Assembly (NCBI RefSeq): GCF_937127095.1
Contig: NZ_CAKZLP010000009.1
Coordinates: 1-64,000, forward strand
Direction: 5' to 3'
Length of the DNA: 64,000 nucleotides
Source: an uncultured Amphritea sp.
Lineage (GTDB): Bacteria > Pseudomonadota > Gammaproteobacteria > Pseudomonadales > Balneatricaceae
Made by a program: the position numbers and the translations under genes. The notes beneath the pieces are model-generated. The model was not told the DNA's origin and searched no databases. It saw nothing but the letters and a program-made list of their open reading frames with translations. This document shows, one piece after another, positions 36,130-44,509 of this stretch. How positions within the stretch are numbered: position 1 is the first letter of the stretch; every line of letters begins with the position of its first letter.

Positions 36130-38133
36130 TCAGGCAGCTTTACGTTGAGGAATTGAAGCACAACAACGGGTAATAATACTCCTGAAGTGTTGCTGCAACC
36201 GAGGGTTGGCATTCTCCGCATAACGGATCTGCTCATAACACTGCGACAATGCCGCAAACTCATCAGAAAGTGAAGGATAAGACACCGCTAAGCGGGTAAA
36301 AAAATGACCGGTCGTTTCACCGTTTCTTCGCTGCAATCCGAATGGCAGCAAACGTTTATCCAGCTGCTGCAGCGCTTTCTGTAGCGGGTCTTTGCGCGGC
36401 CCCCGACGGATAAACAAACTCCCCGCTACGGCCAGCAGCACCAACCCACCCGGCACCAGAAGCAGCAGTATCACCTTAACAACAGAGATATCGCCGAGTA
36501 ACTGCTGTAAAAAACCGGACTGACGTTCATGAAAATTCAACACCCAGCGATGCCAGCCATAATTGATCGCTTCATAACGCAACCGCAGCTGTTTCAATAG
36601 CGCACCACTGAGAAAACCATTGCGCATCAACATCGCATCGGCCAGAAATGAGGGTTCGGTACCGAACAGTTGCGCCGCTGGCTGTTCCAGTCGCAACGGC
36701 GCCACCACCGCGGTAGGGTCCAGCCGGTGCCAGCTTAAACTGTCACTATCCCAGTATTCCAGCCAGGCGTGGGCCTCATATTGACGCACCGTCAGCGCAC
36801 CATCCAGCGGATTCAGCTCGCCCCCCAGATAGCCACCGACAACTCTGGCCGGAATGCCCGCAGAGCGCAACAGAAACACACCTGCACTGGCAAAGTGACC
36901 ACAAAAACCTTGTCGGGTCTGAAACAGAAACTGATCTACCGGGTCTCCCTGCGTCAACAGCGGTGGCTCCAGAGTATAACGAAAGTCAGTGGCAAAATAG
37001 CCCAGCATTTTTGCACTAAAGTCCTGCACATCGGCGCTTTCCGATAGCCACTGCAAGGCCAGTTTCCGGGCTTTTTCATTGCCCTGCTCTGGTAATTGCA
37101 GGTAATCCCGGACGCGGATCGCTGAGAGCGACTCTTGCAATGGCGCAAAGCGGGAGATCAGTCGATATTGCATCCGTTGCATCAACGGGTTTTTACCCTG
37201 CAGCGTCATATCACTGATCCGTCTCATAGTAGCGGGATAACTGAGCGGAACATCCAGCGCATAACGCCAGGGCTGGCCAGTTGCTTCCATCGTTACCTGG
37301 TAACGATAATCCGGCCCATTAAGCAGCTGCACCGGGGCCGATCCCACGTCCTCTATCCGGTCTGCCCCCACCTGCGAACGGGTCCAGCGACGACCGTCAA
37401 ACCGGTCGTAAGTGAGACCACGCCAGTATCGCTGGTTTTCAGGCGGTAACTGTTCATCAAAACTTGCGCGAAAGGCGATCTCGGCAGAGCGGGTCAGGCG
37501 GCTGACATCACCCGGAGACATCGAGTCGGATAGCCCGGTAAAACTCTGTCCGGTATTCATGTCAACCTGCCACAACGGGCCAATGCGGGGAAAGATCAGA
37601 AACAGCACCAGCATCATCGGTAATGCCTGCAGATAGAGCAGCGCTGAACGTCTCAACGGGCGCCAGACATCGTTGTTTTGCTGGCTGCGATAGACCGTAT
37701 TCAGACAGGCTGTCACCACGATCAGCGACAACAGGCTATACAAGGCCATCGGGATTGACTGAAAAAACAGAAAGCTGCACACAATCAGTAGCAGCGCAAC
37801 ATAGAGCACCACCAGCGCGTCCCGACGGTGATACATCTCCATCAGTTTCAGTAAAAACGCCCCCACCAGTAAACCGACTGTCACCACCATCACCGATCCC
37901 GAGCGTAACTCCAGTAGCAGGCCTACCAGTACTAGCAGCAATAAACCTAAACGCACACTCCAGTGCGGAAAGCTCCAGCGGCCACTGTGCACCATCAGAC
38001 GCCAACCTACCGTCAGCAGCGCCAGCAGGAACAGCCAGACAGGCACCACCGTAATATAAGGCGCCATCACCATCAGGATACTCACCAGCAGCCAGATCAT
38101 ACTGCTGCGGGTCAACTGGAACAACGGCTTCAC
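36130..38133 (-). CDS. TgpA-type membrane transglutaminase-like protein (DUF3488)
   Basis: This is a 667-residue protein. Five or six N-terminal membrane helices (DUF3488, about 1-190) lead to a large periplasmic transglutaminase core with catalytic Cys in QTRQGFCGHFASAGVFLLRS, His in QYEAHAWLEYWD and Asp in RLDPTAVV. One more membrane helix (about 555-575) and a cytoplasmic tail follow. TgpA of Pseudomonas is an essential protein of this type. The start is GTG, overlapping the upstream DUF58 stop as GTGA. It is the last gene of the MoxR-DUF58-TgpA operon. Confidence 0.92.
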   Translation of the reverse strand: MKPLFQLTRSSMIWLLVSILMVMAPYITVVPVWLFLLALLTVGWRLMVHSGRWSFPHWSVRLGLLLLVLVGLLLELRSGSVMVVTVGLLVGAFLLKLMEMYHRRDALVVLYVALLLIVCSFLFFQSIPMALYSLLSLIVVTACLNTVYRSQQNNDVWRPLRRSALLYLQALPMMLVLFLIFPRIGPLWQVDMNTGQSFTGLSDSMSPGDVSRLTRSAEIAFRASFDEQLPPENQRYWRGLTYDRFDGRRWTRSQVGADRIEDVGSAPVQLLNGPDYRYQVTMEATGQPWRYALDVPLSYPATMRRISDMTLQGKNPLMQRMQYRLISRFAPLQESLSAIRVRDYLQLPEQGNEKARKLALQWLSESADVQDFSAKMLGYFATDFRYTLEPPLLTQGDPVDQFLFQTRQGFCGHFASAGVFLLRSAGIPARVVGGYLGGELNPLDGALTVRQYEAHAWLEYWDSDSLSWHRLDPTAVVAPLRLEQPAAQLFGTEPSFLADAMLMRNGFLSGALLKQLRLRYEAINYGWHRWVLNFHERQSGFLQQLLGDISVVKVILLLLVPGGLVLLAVAGSLFIRRGPRKDPLQKALQQLDKRLLPFGLQRRNGETTGHFFTRLAVSYPSLSDEFAALSQCYEQIRYAENANPRLQQHFRSIITRCCASIPQRKAA

Positions 38134-39188
38134 GGTGTGTTCTCCCCTGCGTTGTAATGAGTGTGGTATTGAGTCTGGTATTGAGCATCGTATTGACTGG
38201 CATCTTTAGCAGAAGTGTTCAGACCAAAACAGGCGAGCGCTTCGAGCACCCGGACCCGATGAGCTTCACCCCGATCAGGGCTGATCTCAACACCGGGTAA
38301 CAACAGGCCATACTCATCACCACTGCGGTGCAACTGCAATACCCACCAGGTGAGACGGGAAATTCGGTCTTCCGGGGTAAGCTCAGGCCATAACTGCCAG
38401 CTTAACCAGCGTCGATTATCACTCAGTTCAACATACTGCTTAGCATGCATCCCCTGCCCCCGGGCATAATTTTTCCAGGCGACACGTTTCAGGGACATAC
38501 CGCTCTGATACTGCTCAAGCCCGGTAAACTCTTCCCCACCTGTGCGCTCTCCCGGATGCACCTGAGCCTGATCGCCAGCCCCGGAACCGGTCAGATCGGT
38601 TAACTGCCCTCCGGCCACCGGGCGTGGATAAACCAGTGTATTAAGATCCACCTGCAACCAGGTCCAGGCGCGGAACAGACCCAGCGGGTAAAAGGTTTCG
38701 ACCAGCAGCGCATTCGCCAGCAGAGGCCCTCGCCGCCGGGCTGTCTGATACAGCGTAACATGGGTTTGCCGGGTCTCTAACAGATCCACGGCAGTGCCGC
38801 TGCCATAAAGCAAACGCAGCTGGATACTTTCGTACTGGCGTGAACCTCGCGCCGTTAGCGTCAGATCGAACGCCGCCTGCTCGCCGACAAAACAGGCATG
38901 GCCGCGCAAAAATCGTATGGTCAGCCCCGACAGATTTGCATAGGTATGCAAAATGGTTATCACAAACAGGCTGGCCAGCAGAAACGTCATGGCAAACATC
39001 AGGTTGTTCTGAAAGTTAATCGCCAGGGTCAGCATCACCAGTAATAACAGCAGAAACACAAAACCGGCGCGCGAGGGCATGATATAGATACGCCGCTGAC
39101 TCAGGGTGAGCTGCTTTAACCGCGGGCTGCGGCGCAGACTCCAGTTAAATACCGCCCGCCCCAACCGTTGTCGTATTGACCCGATCAT
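38130..39188 (-). CDS. DUF58 membrane protein of the MoxR operon
   Basis: This 352-residue protein has two close N-terminal membrane helices (AGFVFLLLLLVMLTLAINF and NNLMFAMTFLLASLFVIT) and a DUF58 domain (GGEEFTGLEQYQSGMSLKRV, then AWKNYARGQGMHAKQYV). DUF58 proteins are partners of MoxR ATPases and are often related to von Willebrand A folds. The last 20 residues are unusual: alternating Gln-Tyr-His (SQYDAQYQTQYHTHYNAG). It is cotranscribed between the MoxR ATPase and the transglutaminase, overlapping the latter by four bases. Confidence 0.9.
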   Translation of the reverse strand: MIGSIRQRLGRAVFNWSLRRSPRLKQLTLSQRRIYIMPSRAGFVFLLLLLVMLTLAINFQNNLMFAMTFLLASLFVITILHTYANLSGLTIRFLRGHACFVGEQAAFDLTLTARGSRQYESIQLRLLYGSGTAVDLLETRQTHVTLYQTARRRGPLLANALLVETFYPLGLFRAWTWLQVDLNTLVYPRPVAGGQLTDLTGSGAGDQAQVHPGERTGGEEFTGLEQYQSGMSLKRVAWKNYARGQGMHAKQYVELSDNRRWLSWQLWPELTPEDRISRLTWWVLQLHRSGDEYGLLLPGVEISPDRGEAHRVRVLEALACFGLNTSAKDASQYDAQYQTQYHTHYNAGENTP

Positions 39189-39223
39189 CAGCGAAATCTC
39201 AGCTCAGAGATCATCGTTGTCAC

Positions 39224-40144
39224 TCAGCCCAACACATCAACCCGACTCAGCAACTGCTGAATCAGAGCGTTAGCGCCAAACCCGCCGATATCCTCTGCCG
39301 CGCGTAGACGGTGTCCGGCGACCGGCCCCAGCAGCTGTTGCAGGTCCTCGGGTATAACATAGTCACGGCCTTCGATATAAGCCCAGCTGCGACTGGCACT
39401 CAGTAGCGCCAGCGCCCCCCGGGGGGAGAGACCAAAACTGAACTCAGGCGCCTGACGGCTATGGGCGATCAGCCGTTGCAGATAGTCGAGAATGCTGTCA
39501 GACACTTTAACCTTGGCACAGGCCTGCGATATCTGTTGCAACTGGGAGACCGAGATCACCGCGGGCAGACGACTGAGACGCTCACGGGGGTCGCCGCCAC
39601 GCAGCAACTCGCGCTCCGCACAGGCATCGGGATAGCCCAGTTCGATACGCATCAGAAAACGATCCAGCTGAGATTCGGGCAATGGAAAGGTGCCCTGCTG
39701 GGTCACCGGGTTTTGCGTTGCGATAACAAAAAAAGGCTCGGGCAGTTGATGGGTTTGACCATCCAGACTGACGCGGCCCTCCTCCATCGCTTCAAGCAAC
39801 GCAGACTGGGTTTTAGGGGTGGTCCGGTTAACTTCATCGGCCAATAACAACTGCGTAAATACCGGGCCGGGGTGAAACTTAAATTGATTGCTGGAGGGGT
39901 CGAAAATCGTGACGCCGAGAATATCCGCGGGCAACATATCACTGGTGAACTGCAAGCGCTGATACTCTAACCCCAGCACTTTAGCCAGAGCATGGGCCAG
40001 AGTGGTTTTTCCCATTCCGGGCAGGTCTTCTATCAGCAGGTGTCCCTGACTGAAGATGCAGGTCAGCGCCAGTTTGATCTCCTCCTGCTTACCATAGAGA
40101 ACACTGGACACCTCTTTTATCACCGCTTCAATCTGATCTCGCAT
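39224..40144 (-). CDS. MoxR-family AAA+ ATPase
   Basis: This cytoplasmic AAA+ ATPase of about 306 residues has Walker A (LIEDLPGMGKTTLAHALA), Walker B (LLADEVNRTTPKTQSALLEA), sensor 1 (FFVIATQNPV) and the arginine-finger region (LPESQLDRFLMRIELGYPD). MoxR ATPases act as chaperones for maturation of protein complexes, usually with DUF58 partners. ATG 40144 is preferred to 40186: AAAGGAAAAGTG lies just upstream, while a TATATATAAT promoter-like element overlaps 40186. A GTG at 40153 is also possible. It is first in the operon with the DUF58 and TgpA-type genes. Despite the family name no methanol link is implied. Confidence 0.92.
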   Translation of the reverse strand: MRDQIEAVIKEVSSVLYGKQEEIKLALTCIFSQGHLLIEDLPGMGKTTLAHALAKVLGLEYQRLQFTSDMLPADILGVTIFDPSSNQFKFHPGPVFTQLLLADEVNRTTPKTQSALLEAMEEGRVSLDGQTHQLPEPFFVIATQNPVTQQGTFPLPESQLDRFLMRIELGYPDACAERELLRGGDPRERLSRLPAVISVSQLQQISQACAKVKVSDSILDYLQRLIAHSRQAPEFSFGLSPRGALALLSASRSWAYIEGRDYVIPEDLQQLLGPVAGHRLRAAEDIGGFGANALIQQLLSRVDVLG

Positions 40145-40307
40145 CGGGCTCACTTTTCCTTTGGCTGGGCTAACCGTCCTGTCCATTATATATACAGCAA
40201 CGGGTGAAATAATCGATGACTCAGAGGTAAAAAGTACCCAAAATCATTATTTCAGATACTTCAGTCACTGACAGATCGGCAAGTTTAAGACTATTTTTGC
40301 CGATAAA

Positions 40308-40328
40308 AAAAGGCGCTAAGCGCCTTTT
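40308..40328 (-). terminator. Rho-independent terminator downstream of slyD
   Basis: The stem AAAAGGCGC/GCGCCTTTT with a three-base loop is followed on the minus strand by more T residues (TTTATCGG). It lies 31 bp beyond the slyD stop. Confidence 0.82.
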
Positions 40329-40358
40329 AATAGGATGTTACTGTGGCTTCACAGTGTA

Positions 40359-40841
40359 TCAGTGATGATGTCCGCCTTCGCCGTGCGCATGACCATGGCT
40401 CAGTTCTTCTTCAGTTGCATCACGTACTTCAACGACTTCGACATCAAACTTCAAAGTCTGGTCTGCCAGTGGATGGTTACCGTCAACGATAACCGTTTCA
40501 TCGGTAATTGCTGTGACAACCACCGGCTGCTGGCCCCATGCAGTCTGCGCCATAAAACGCATACCCACTTCGATATTGTCGACCCCTTCAAACGCAGCAC
40601 GGTCTACTTCCTGAATCAGTTCAGGGTTAAGCTCGCCGTAACCCTCTTCAGGAGACACTTCTACATTCACCTTGTCACCGGCTTTTTTGCCAACCAGCTC
40701 TTTTTCCAGACCCGGAACAATGCTGCCAGTACCATGCAGGTACGCCAACGGCTCTGCGCCTTCAGATGAGTCCATAACCTCATCGTCCAGGTTCTTCAGG
40801 GTGTAGTGTATAAGGACAATTTTCTTGTCAGCAATCTGCAT
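40359..40841 (-). CDS. slyD: SlyD, FKBP-type peptidyl-prolyl isomerase
   Basis: This 160-residue cytoplasmic folding helper has an FKBP domain interrupted by the IF chaperone domain (VSPEEGYGELNPELIQEVDR, HPLADQTLKFDVEV). The C-terminal tail is short and His-rich (HGHAHGEGGHHH), the nickel-binding part of SlyD that feeds hydrogenase or urease maturation in some bacteria. GAGGT lies seven bases before the ATG, and its own terminator follows. It is monocistronic. Confidence 0.93.
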   Translation of the reverse strand: MQIADKKIVLIHYTLKNLDDEVMDSSEGAEPLAYLHGTGSIVPGLEKELVGKKAGDKVNVEVSPEEGYGELNPELIQEVDRAAFEGVDNIEVGMRFMAQTAWGQQPVVVTAITDETVIVDGNHPLADQTLKFDVEVVEVRDATEEELSHGHAHGEGGHHH

Positions 40842-41023
40842 TGTTCAGACCTCAAATGTGTAAGACGTGAACAGCACTGCTGACAGAGGCCTAGATTAGT
40901 GAATTATTTTTAATCTGGGGGTGAGTATTCATATATCAACCCCTGAGATAAAATTATCCAGCCACAAAGTTGTCAATTCAACCTATCAAACCCGCCAGTT
41001 AAGCCCTCTTATCAAGCGCTAAA

Positions 41024-42061
41024 TCAAGCCATCCCGCCAAACAGGTCAGTAATCAACTCAGCGGCGGGCAGTGAACGACAACCGGAACGATTCTGACCGC
41101 TCCACAGGGGTGAAAAATCACCTGACTGTTGCTGCTCAGCGGCGGCTCTTAACGGCGCAATCGACGCGGTTGCCAGCGGAAATTCAGGGGCCAGCGGGGC
41201 AATAGGCCCCAACTCAGCCATCACCCGGTTGACGATACCCCGGGCGGCACCACCGGAAAAAATATTAGTCAGGGCGGTGGGGGTATTTGGTTCCTGTAAT
41301 GCCTGGCGGTGAATCTCACTGATACGAGACTCATCACAGAGCAGAAACGCTGTGCCTAATTGCACCCCTGCAGCGCCCATCGCCAGTGCGCCACGGATGC
41401 CCCGACGATCCGCAATGCCGCCAGCGGCAATCACCGGCAACCGGGTGGCGGCAAGAATCTGCGGCAACAGCGCCATCGTCCCTGACTGACAATGTAGATC
41501 ACGGTTCAGAAAAAAGCCCCGATGTCCTCCGGCTTCAATCCCCTGTGCAATAATCCCATCAACGCCCTGCTGCTCCAGCCATAAAGCTTCGGCAACAGTA
41601 GTGGCACTGGAGAGAATTTTGCAGCCGCTGTTGCGCACCCGGTCAAGCAATTCTGGCGCCGGCAGACCAAAATGGAAGCTGACCACGGCCGGTCGGTACT
41701 GTTCGATAACCGCCGCCATCTCACTATCGAACGGATTGCGGCCCGGCCCCGCAGGAATAGTTTCTGGGTCGATACCAAACTGCTGATAATAGGGCTGTAA
41801 CTGTTTGCGCCATTGCTGCTCCCGCTGCGGATTTGCAACCGGCGGGGTATGGGCAAAAAAGTTCAGATTGACCGGTTTATCGGTGGCCGCGCGAATAGTG
41901 TCCAGTTCGCTTCTGAGCTGCTCCGGGCTTAACATGGCACAAGGCAAAGAACCCAGTCCGCCAGCGTTACTCACCGCAATCGCCAGCGCAGCATCCTGAG
42001 CACCGGCCATCGGTGCCTGAATCAGCGGCAGCTGAATACCAAAAAGTTGTGTTATATCCAT
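41024..42061 (-). CDS. Nitronate monooxygenase (2-nitropropane dioxygenase family)
   Basis: This 345-residue FMN enzyme has a TIM-barrel. Motifs include LPLIQAPMAGAQDAALAIAV, FHFGLPAPELLDRV, GIIAQGIEAGGHRGFF with the catalytic His, and PVIAAGGIADRRGIRGALAM (phosphate site). It detoxifies nitronates such as propionate-3-nitronate by oxidation to the aldehyde or keto acid and nitrite. The next gene upstream on the same strand (42064-42702) starts only two bases away, so a LysE-type exporter is co-transcribed. Confidence 0.9.
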   Translation of the reverse strand: MDITQLFGIQLPLIQAPMAGAQDAALAIAVSNAGGLGSLPCAMLSPEQLRSELDTIRAATDKPVNLNFFAHTPPVANPQREQQWRKQLQPYYQQFGIDPETIPAGPGRNPFDSEMAAVIEQYRPAVVSFHFGLPAPELLDRVRNSGCKILSSATTVAEALWLEQQGVDGIIAQGIEAGGHRGFFLNRDLHCQSGTMALLPQILAATRLPVIAAGGIADRRGIRGALAMGAAGVQLGTAFLLCDESRISEIHRQALQEPNTPTALTNIFSGGAARGIVNRVMAELGPIAPLAPEFPLATASIAPLRAAAEQQQSGDFSPLWSGQNRSGCRSLPAAELITDLFGGMA

Positions 42062-42063
42062 AC

Positions 42064-42702
42064 TTAATCCTCCGTTAACGCCAGTCGCGCGCCCAGATAG
42101 ATCAGCACCAAGCCGCTGACCCCATTAAAGCCGACACTCACGGCCTTGCTTTGTAACCAGTTGCGGGCACCATTAACCGCCAGCGCCAGGGTGCATTGCC
42201 ACAGCATAGCGATGATAAAATGTATCGCCGCCAGCCACAGGGACTGTGTCAGCGCCGACCCTTGCGGGTCAATAAACTGGGGCAGAAAAGCCATATAGAA
42301 CAGGGCCGTTTTCGGATTAAGGGCGTTGGAGAGAAACCCCTCACGCAATGACCGCTCGATTCGAAACGCCCTCTCACCGGAATCCGGCAAACGGAAAATA
42401 CTGCCCCCTTTGACAATACTCCACAGGCTGCTCAATCCCAGCCAGATAAGATAACCAGCACCGATCAGTTTGAGAAAATGAAACGCATTGGCTGACTGCA
42501 ACAGGATCACCGAGATCCCCAGCGCCGATACCGTGGCGTGCAGGAACAACCCGCAGCAGATGCCGGTACTGGTGGCAAAACCATCTTTCCAGCCACCGCG
42601 GGCACTGTTACGAATGGTCACCATGGTATCGACACCCGGGGTCAGGGTTAACAGGGTGATCGCGATAAGAAAAGTAATAAACAGATGGCTATCCATCATC
42701 AA
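42064..42702 (-). CDS. LysE/RhtB-family exporter
   Basis: This is a 212-residue membrane protein with about six helices and the family N-terminus (LITLTPGVDTMVTIRNSARGG) and GFLSNALNPKTALFYMAFLP. RhtB-type proteins export amino acids or small metabolites such as homoserine lactone or threonine; the substrate here is unknown. It lies in one operon with the nitronate monooxygenase downstream, two bases apart. It is distinct from the ArgO-type protein at 7468. Confidence 0.88.
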   Translation of the reverse strand: MMMDSHLFITFLIAITLLTLTPGVDTMVTIRNSARGGWKDGFATSTGICCGLFLHATVSALGISVILLQSANAFHFLKLIGAGYLIWLGLSSLWSIVKGGSIFRLPDSGERAFRIERSLREGFLSNALNPKTALFYMAFLPQFIDPQGSALTQSLWLAAIHFIIAMLWQCTLALAVNGARNWLQSKAVSVGFNGVSGLVLIYLGARLALTED

Positions 42703-42804
42703 TTGAAACTCCGGTTACTATTCACCGATTTATAATATTCGCAGAGCCACGTCTGCGATCTGTCTGAATATGTTATTTGTAAAAAACGCTTTAACGCAGG
42801 CCAC

Positions 42805-43707
42805 TCAAAGGAGCTTAGCCCGCCGCTGCTGCAGATAATATCGCCCAACTACCACCAGCAGGATGCCCCCCAGCACCAGTAGCGCGGCAATCAGCAGTCG
42901 AACACTAATAACCTCACGGGTAAACACCACACCACCGGCTGCGGCTATAACAGGAACTAACAGTTGCAGCACCGCTGCCTGCACTGCAGTCAGACCACTC
43001 AGAGCGCGATACCAGACGGCATAACCGATGCCTGATGCAACCGCGCCGGAGACTATCGCCAACAACACACCATCCACAGTGAGCACTGCGTTACCCAGAG
43101 CGAGTGTAAACATCAGCGTCAGAATCACCAATGGTAGCGTTCTGAAAAAATTAAAATAGGTATCGGCCAGTGGGTTAACCGAACCCCGCCCGATCAGGGT
43201 GTAGATACCCCATGCCATGCCGGCAGTCGTCATCAGGATAAAACCCCACAGTGACGGGGTATTCAGCACCGGCAGCAAGAGGTATACAAAGCCACTGAAC
43301 GCCAGCACCAAACCCAGCCACTCAACCCATAACAGCCGTGTACCGCGCACCAGACTGACTAAAATCATCGTGATCTGTACCGCGCCAAACAGTATCAGCG
43401 CGCCGGTACCGGTATCCAGACTGATATAGGCATAGGAAAACCCCAGCGCATAAATAAACAGCATCAGCGCGGCAGACCAACTGCCCCGACCGGCTTTCTG
43501 CTTGCCTGGTGCAGTTTTATGCCCACCGGTGAGATACCAGAGCAATAACAGCGAAACAATACCCGATATCAAGCGGATAACCGTAAAGCTCCCCGCATCA
43601 ATACTTTGTTCACCCAACGCCAGACGACAGAGTACAGAGTTACCGGCAAAAGCCAGCAACGCAAACCCGGTAAAGATGAAGGTCGACAGTAGAGGTCGCT
43701 GACTCAT
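42805..43707 (-). CDS. EamA/DMT-family transporter
   Basis: This is a 300-residue membrane protein with ten predicted helices in two EamA repeats (first about 10-140, second about 155-290; NSVLCRLALGEQSIDAGSFT and AVWYRALSGLTAVQAAVLQ). Members export or import metabolites. The substrate cannot be inferred. Its start overlaps the fetB stop by four bases (ATGA), suggesting co-translation with fetB, an unusual partner. Confidence 0.87.
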   Translation of the reverse strand: MSQRPLLSTFIFTGFALLAFAGNSVLCRLALGEQSIDAGSFTVIRLISGIVSLLLLWYLTGGHKTAPGKQKAGRGSWSAALMLFIYALGFSYAYISLDTGTGALILFGAVQITMILVSLVRGTRLLWVEWLGLVLAFSGFVYLLLPVLNTPSLWGFILMTTAGMAWGIYTLIGRGSVNPLADTYFNFFRTLPLVILTLMFTLALGNAVLTVDGVLLAIVSGAVASGIGYAVWYRALSGLTAVQAAVLQLLVPVIAAAGGVVFTREVISVRLLIAALLVLGGILLVVVGRYYLQQRRAKLL

Positions 43708-44456
43708 GACTGGTTCTCCGCCAGATGATTGTTGTTATTGTTGGCATCATCGTCAGTCGGGCCTGAGGGCTGCATACGCCCCAGTTGCCAGAGCATCAAT
43801 GCGGCGCCACAGCCGCCGCTTCCCAATACCATGGTCATTATCATGATCTGATAACGCACCGCGATCAATGGTGATACCCCGGAGAGAATCTGTCCGGTCA
43901 TCATCCCCGGCAGAGACACCAGCCCCACCGCCAGCAAACTGTTGATCTGAGGAATCATCGCCGCCTTGAACGCCGTTAAACGGGCCTTCGGCTCCGTTTT
44001 CCCCTCTTCCAGTTCAGAGTTGTAACGTTCGGTGGCAAGACTGATAGCGTTCATAGTATTGGCAAAATACATCCCCGCTAACGGGATGATCACCCGCGGC
44101 TCATACCAGGTTTCAACGCCCATCACTAACACCAGAGAGATAAACAGATGCAGCCCGGCGGAACAGCTTAACGCAATCAGCGTGGGTTTCAGATAGTTGC
44201 GCTGATGATTCACCGGGCGCAGCGCAATCCAGCTGGCGATGCTGATCATCAGTATCAGAACCGTCACGGTAATCCATGGGGAGGGGTTATCAAACAGCGC
44301 CATCAGCACATACCCCACTCCGATGAGCTGCAGCGTCATCCGCGCAGCAGAGAGCAGTATTTCAGACGCTTTACCTGACCAACTGGCATAAACAATCGCA
44401 ATAAGCACCACCGGAATAGCGCACCAGGCGAGCGACCACCATGAGATCACATGCAT
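43704..44456 (-). CDS. fetB: FetB-type (UPF0014/YbbM) ABC permease
   Basis: This 250-residue integral membrane protein has about seven helices. The family signatures are MYFANTMNAISLATERYNSE and LVSLPGMMTGQILSGVSPLI. FetB works with the ATPase FetA in iron export and resistance to oxidative stress. No FetA-like small ATPase gene is next to it. The neighbour upstream (44510) is a full-length ABC exporter. The C-terminal tail is Asn/Asp-rich (PTDDDANNNNNHLAENQS). The start is ATG 44456. Confidence 0.87.
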   Translation of the reverse strand: MHVISWWSLAWCAIPVVLIAIVYASWSGKASEILLSAARMTLQLIGVGYVLMALFDNPSPWITVTVLILMISIASWIALRPVNHQRNYLKPTLIALSCSAGLHLFISLVLVMGVETWYEPRVIIPLAGMYFANTMNAISLATERYNSELEEGKTEPKARLTAFKAAMIPQINSLLAVGLVSLPGMMTGQILSGVSPLIAVRYQIMIMTMVLGSGGCGAALMLWQLGRMQPSGPTDDDANNNNNHLAENQS

Positions 44457-44509
44457 CAGGACTCTCCTATTGTCTTATTAGCGTTAGATAACGATTACTA
44501 AACCCGCCA

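Noticed and set aside
39224..40144. MoxR ATPase as evidence of methanol oxidation
   Set aside because: The MoxR/DUF58/transglutaminase operon is widespread and is not linked to the quinoprotein region here.
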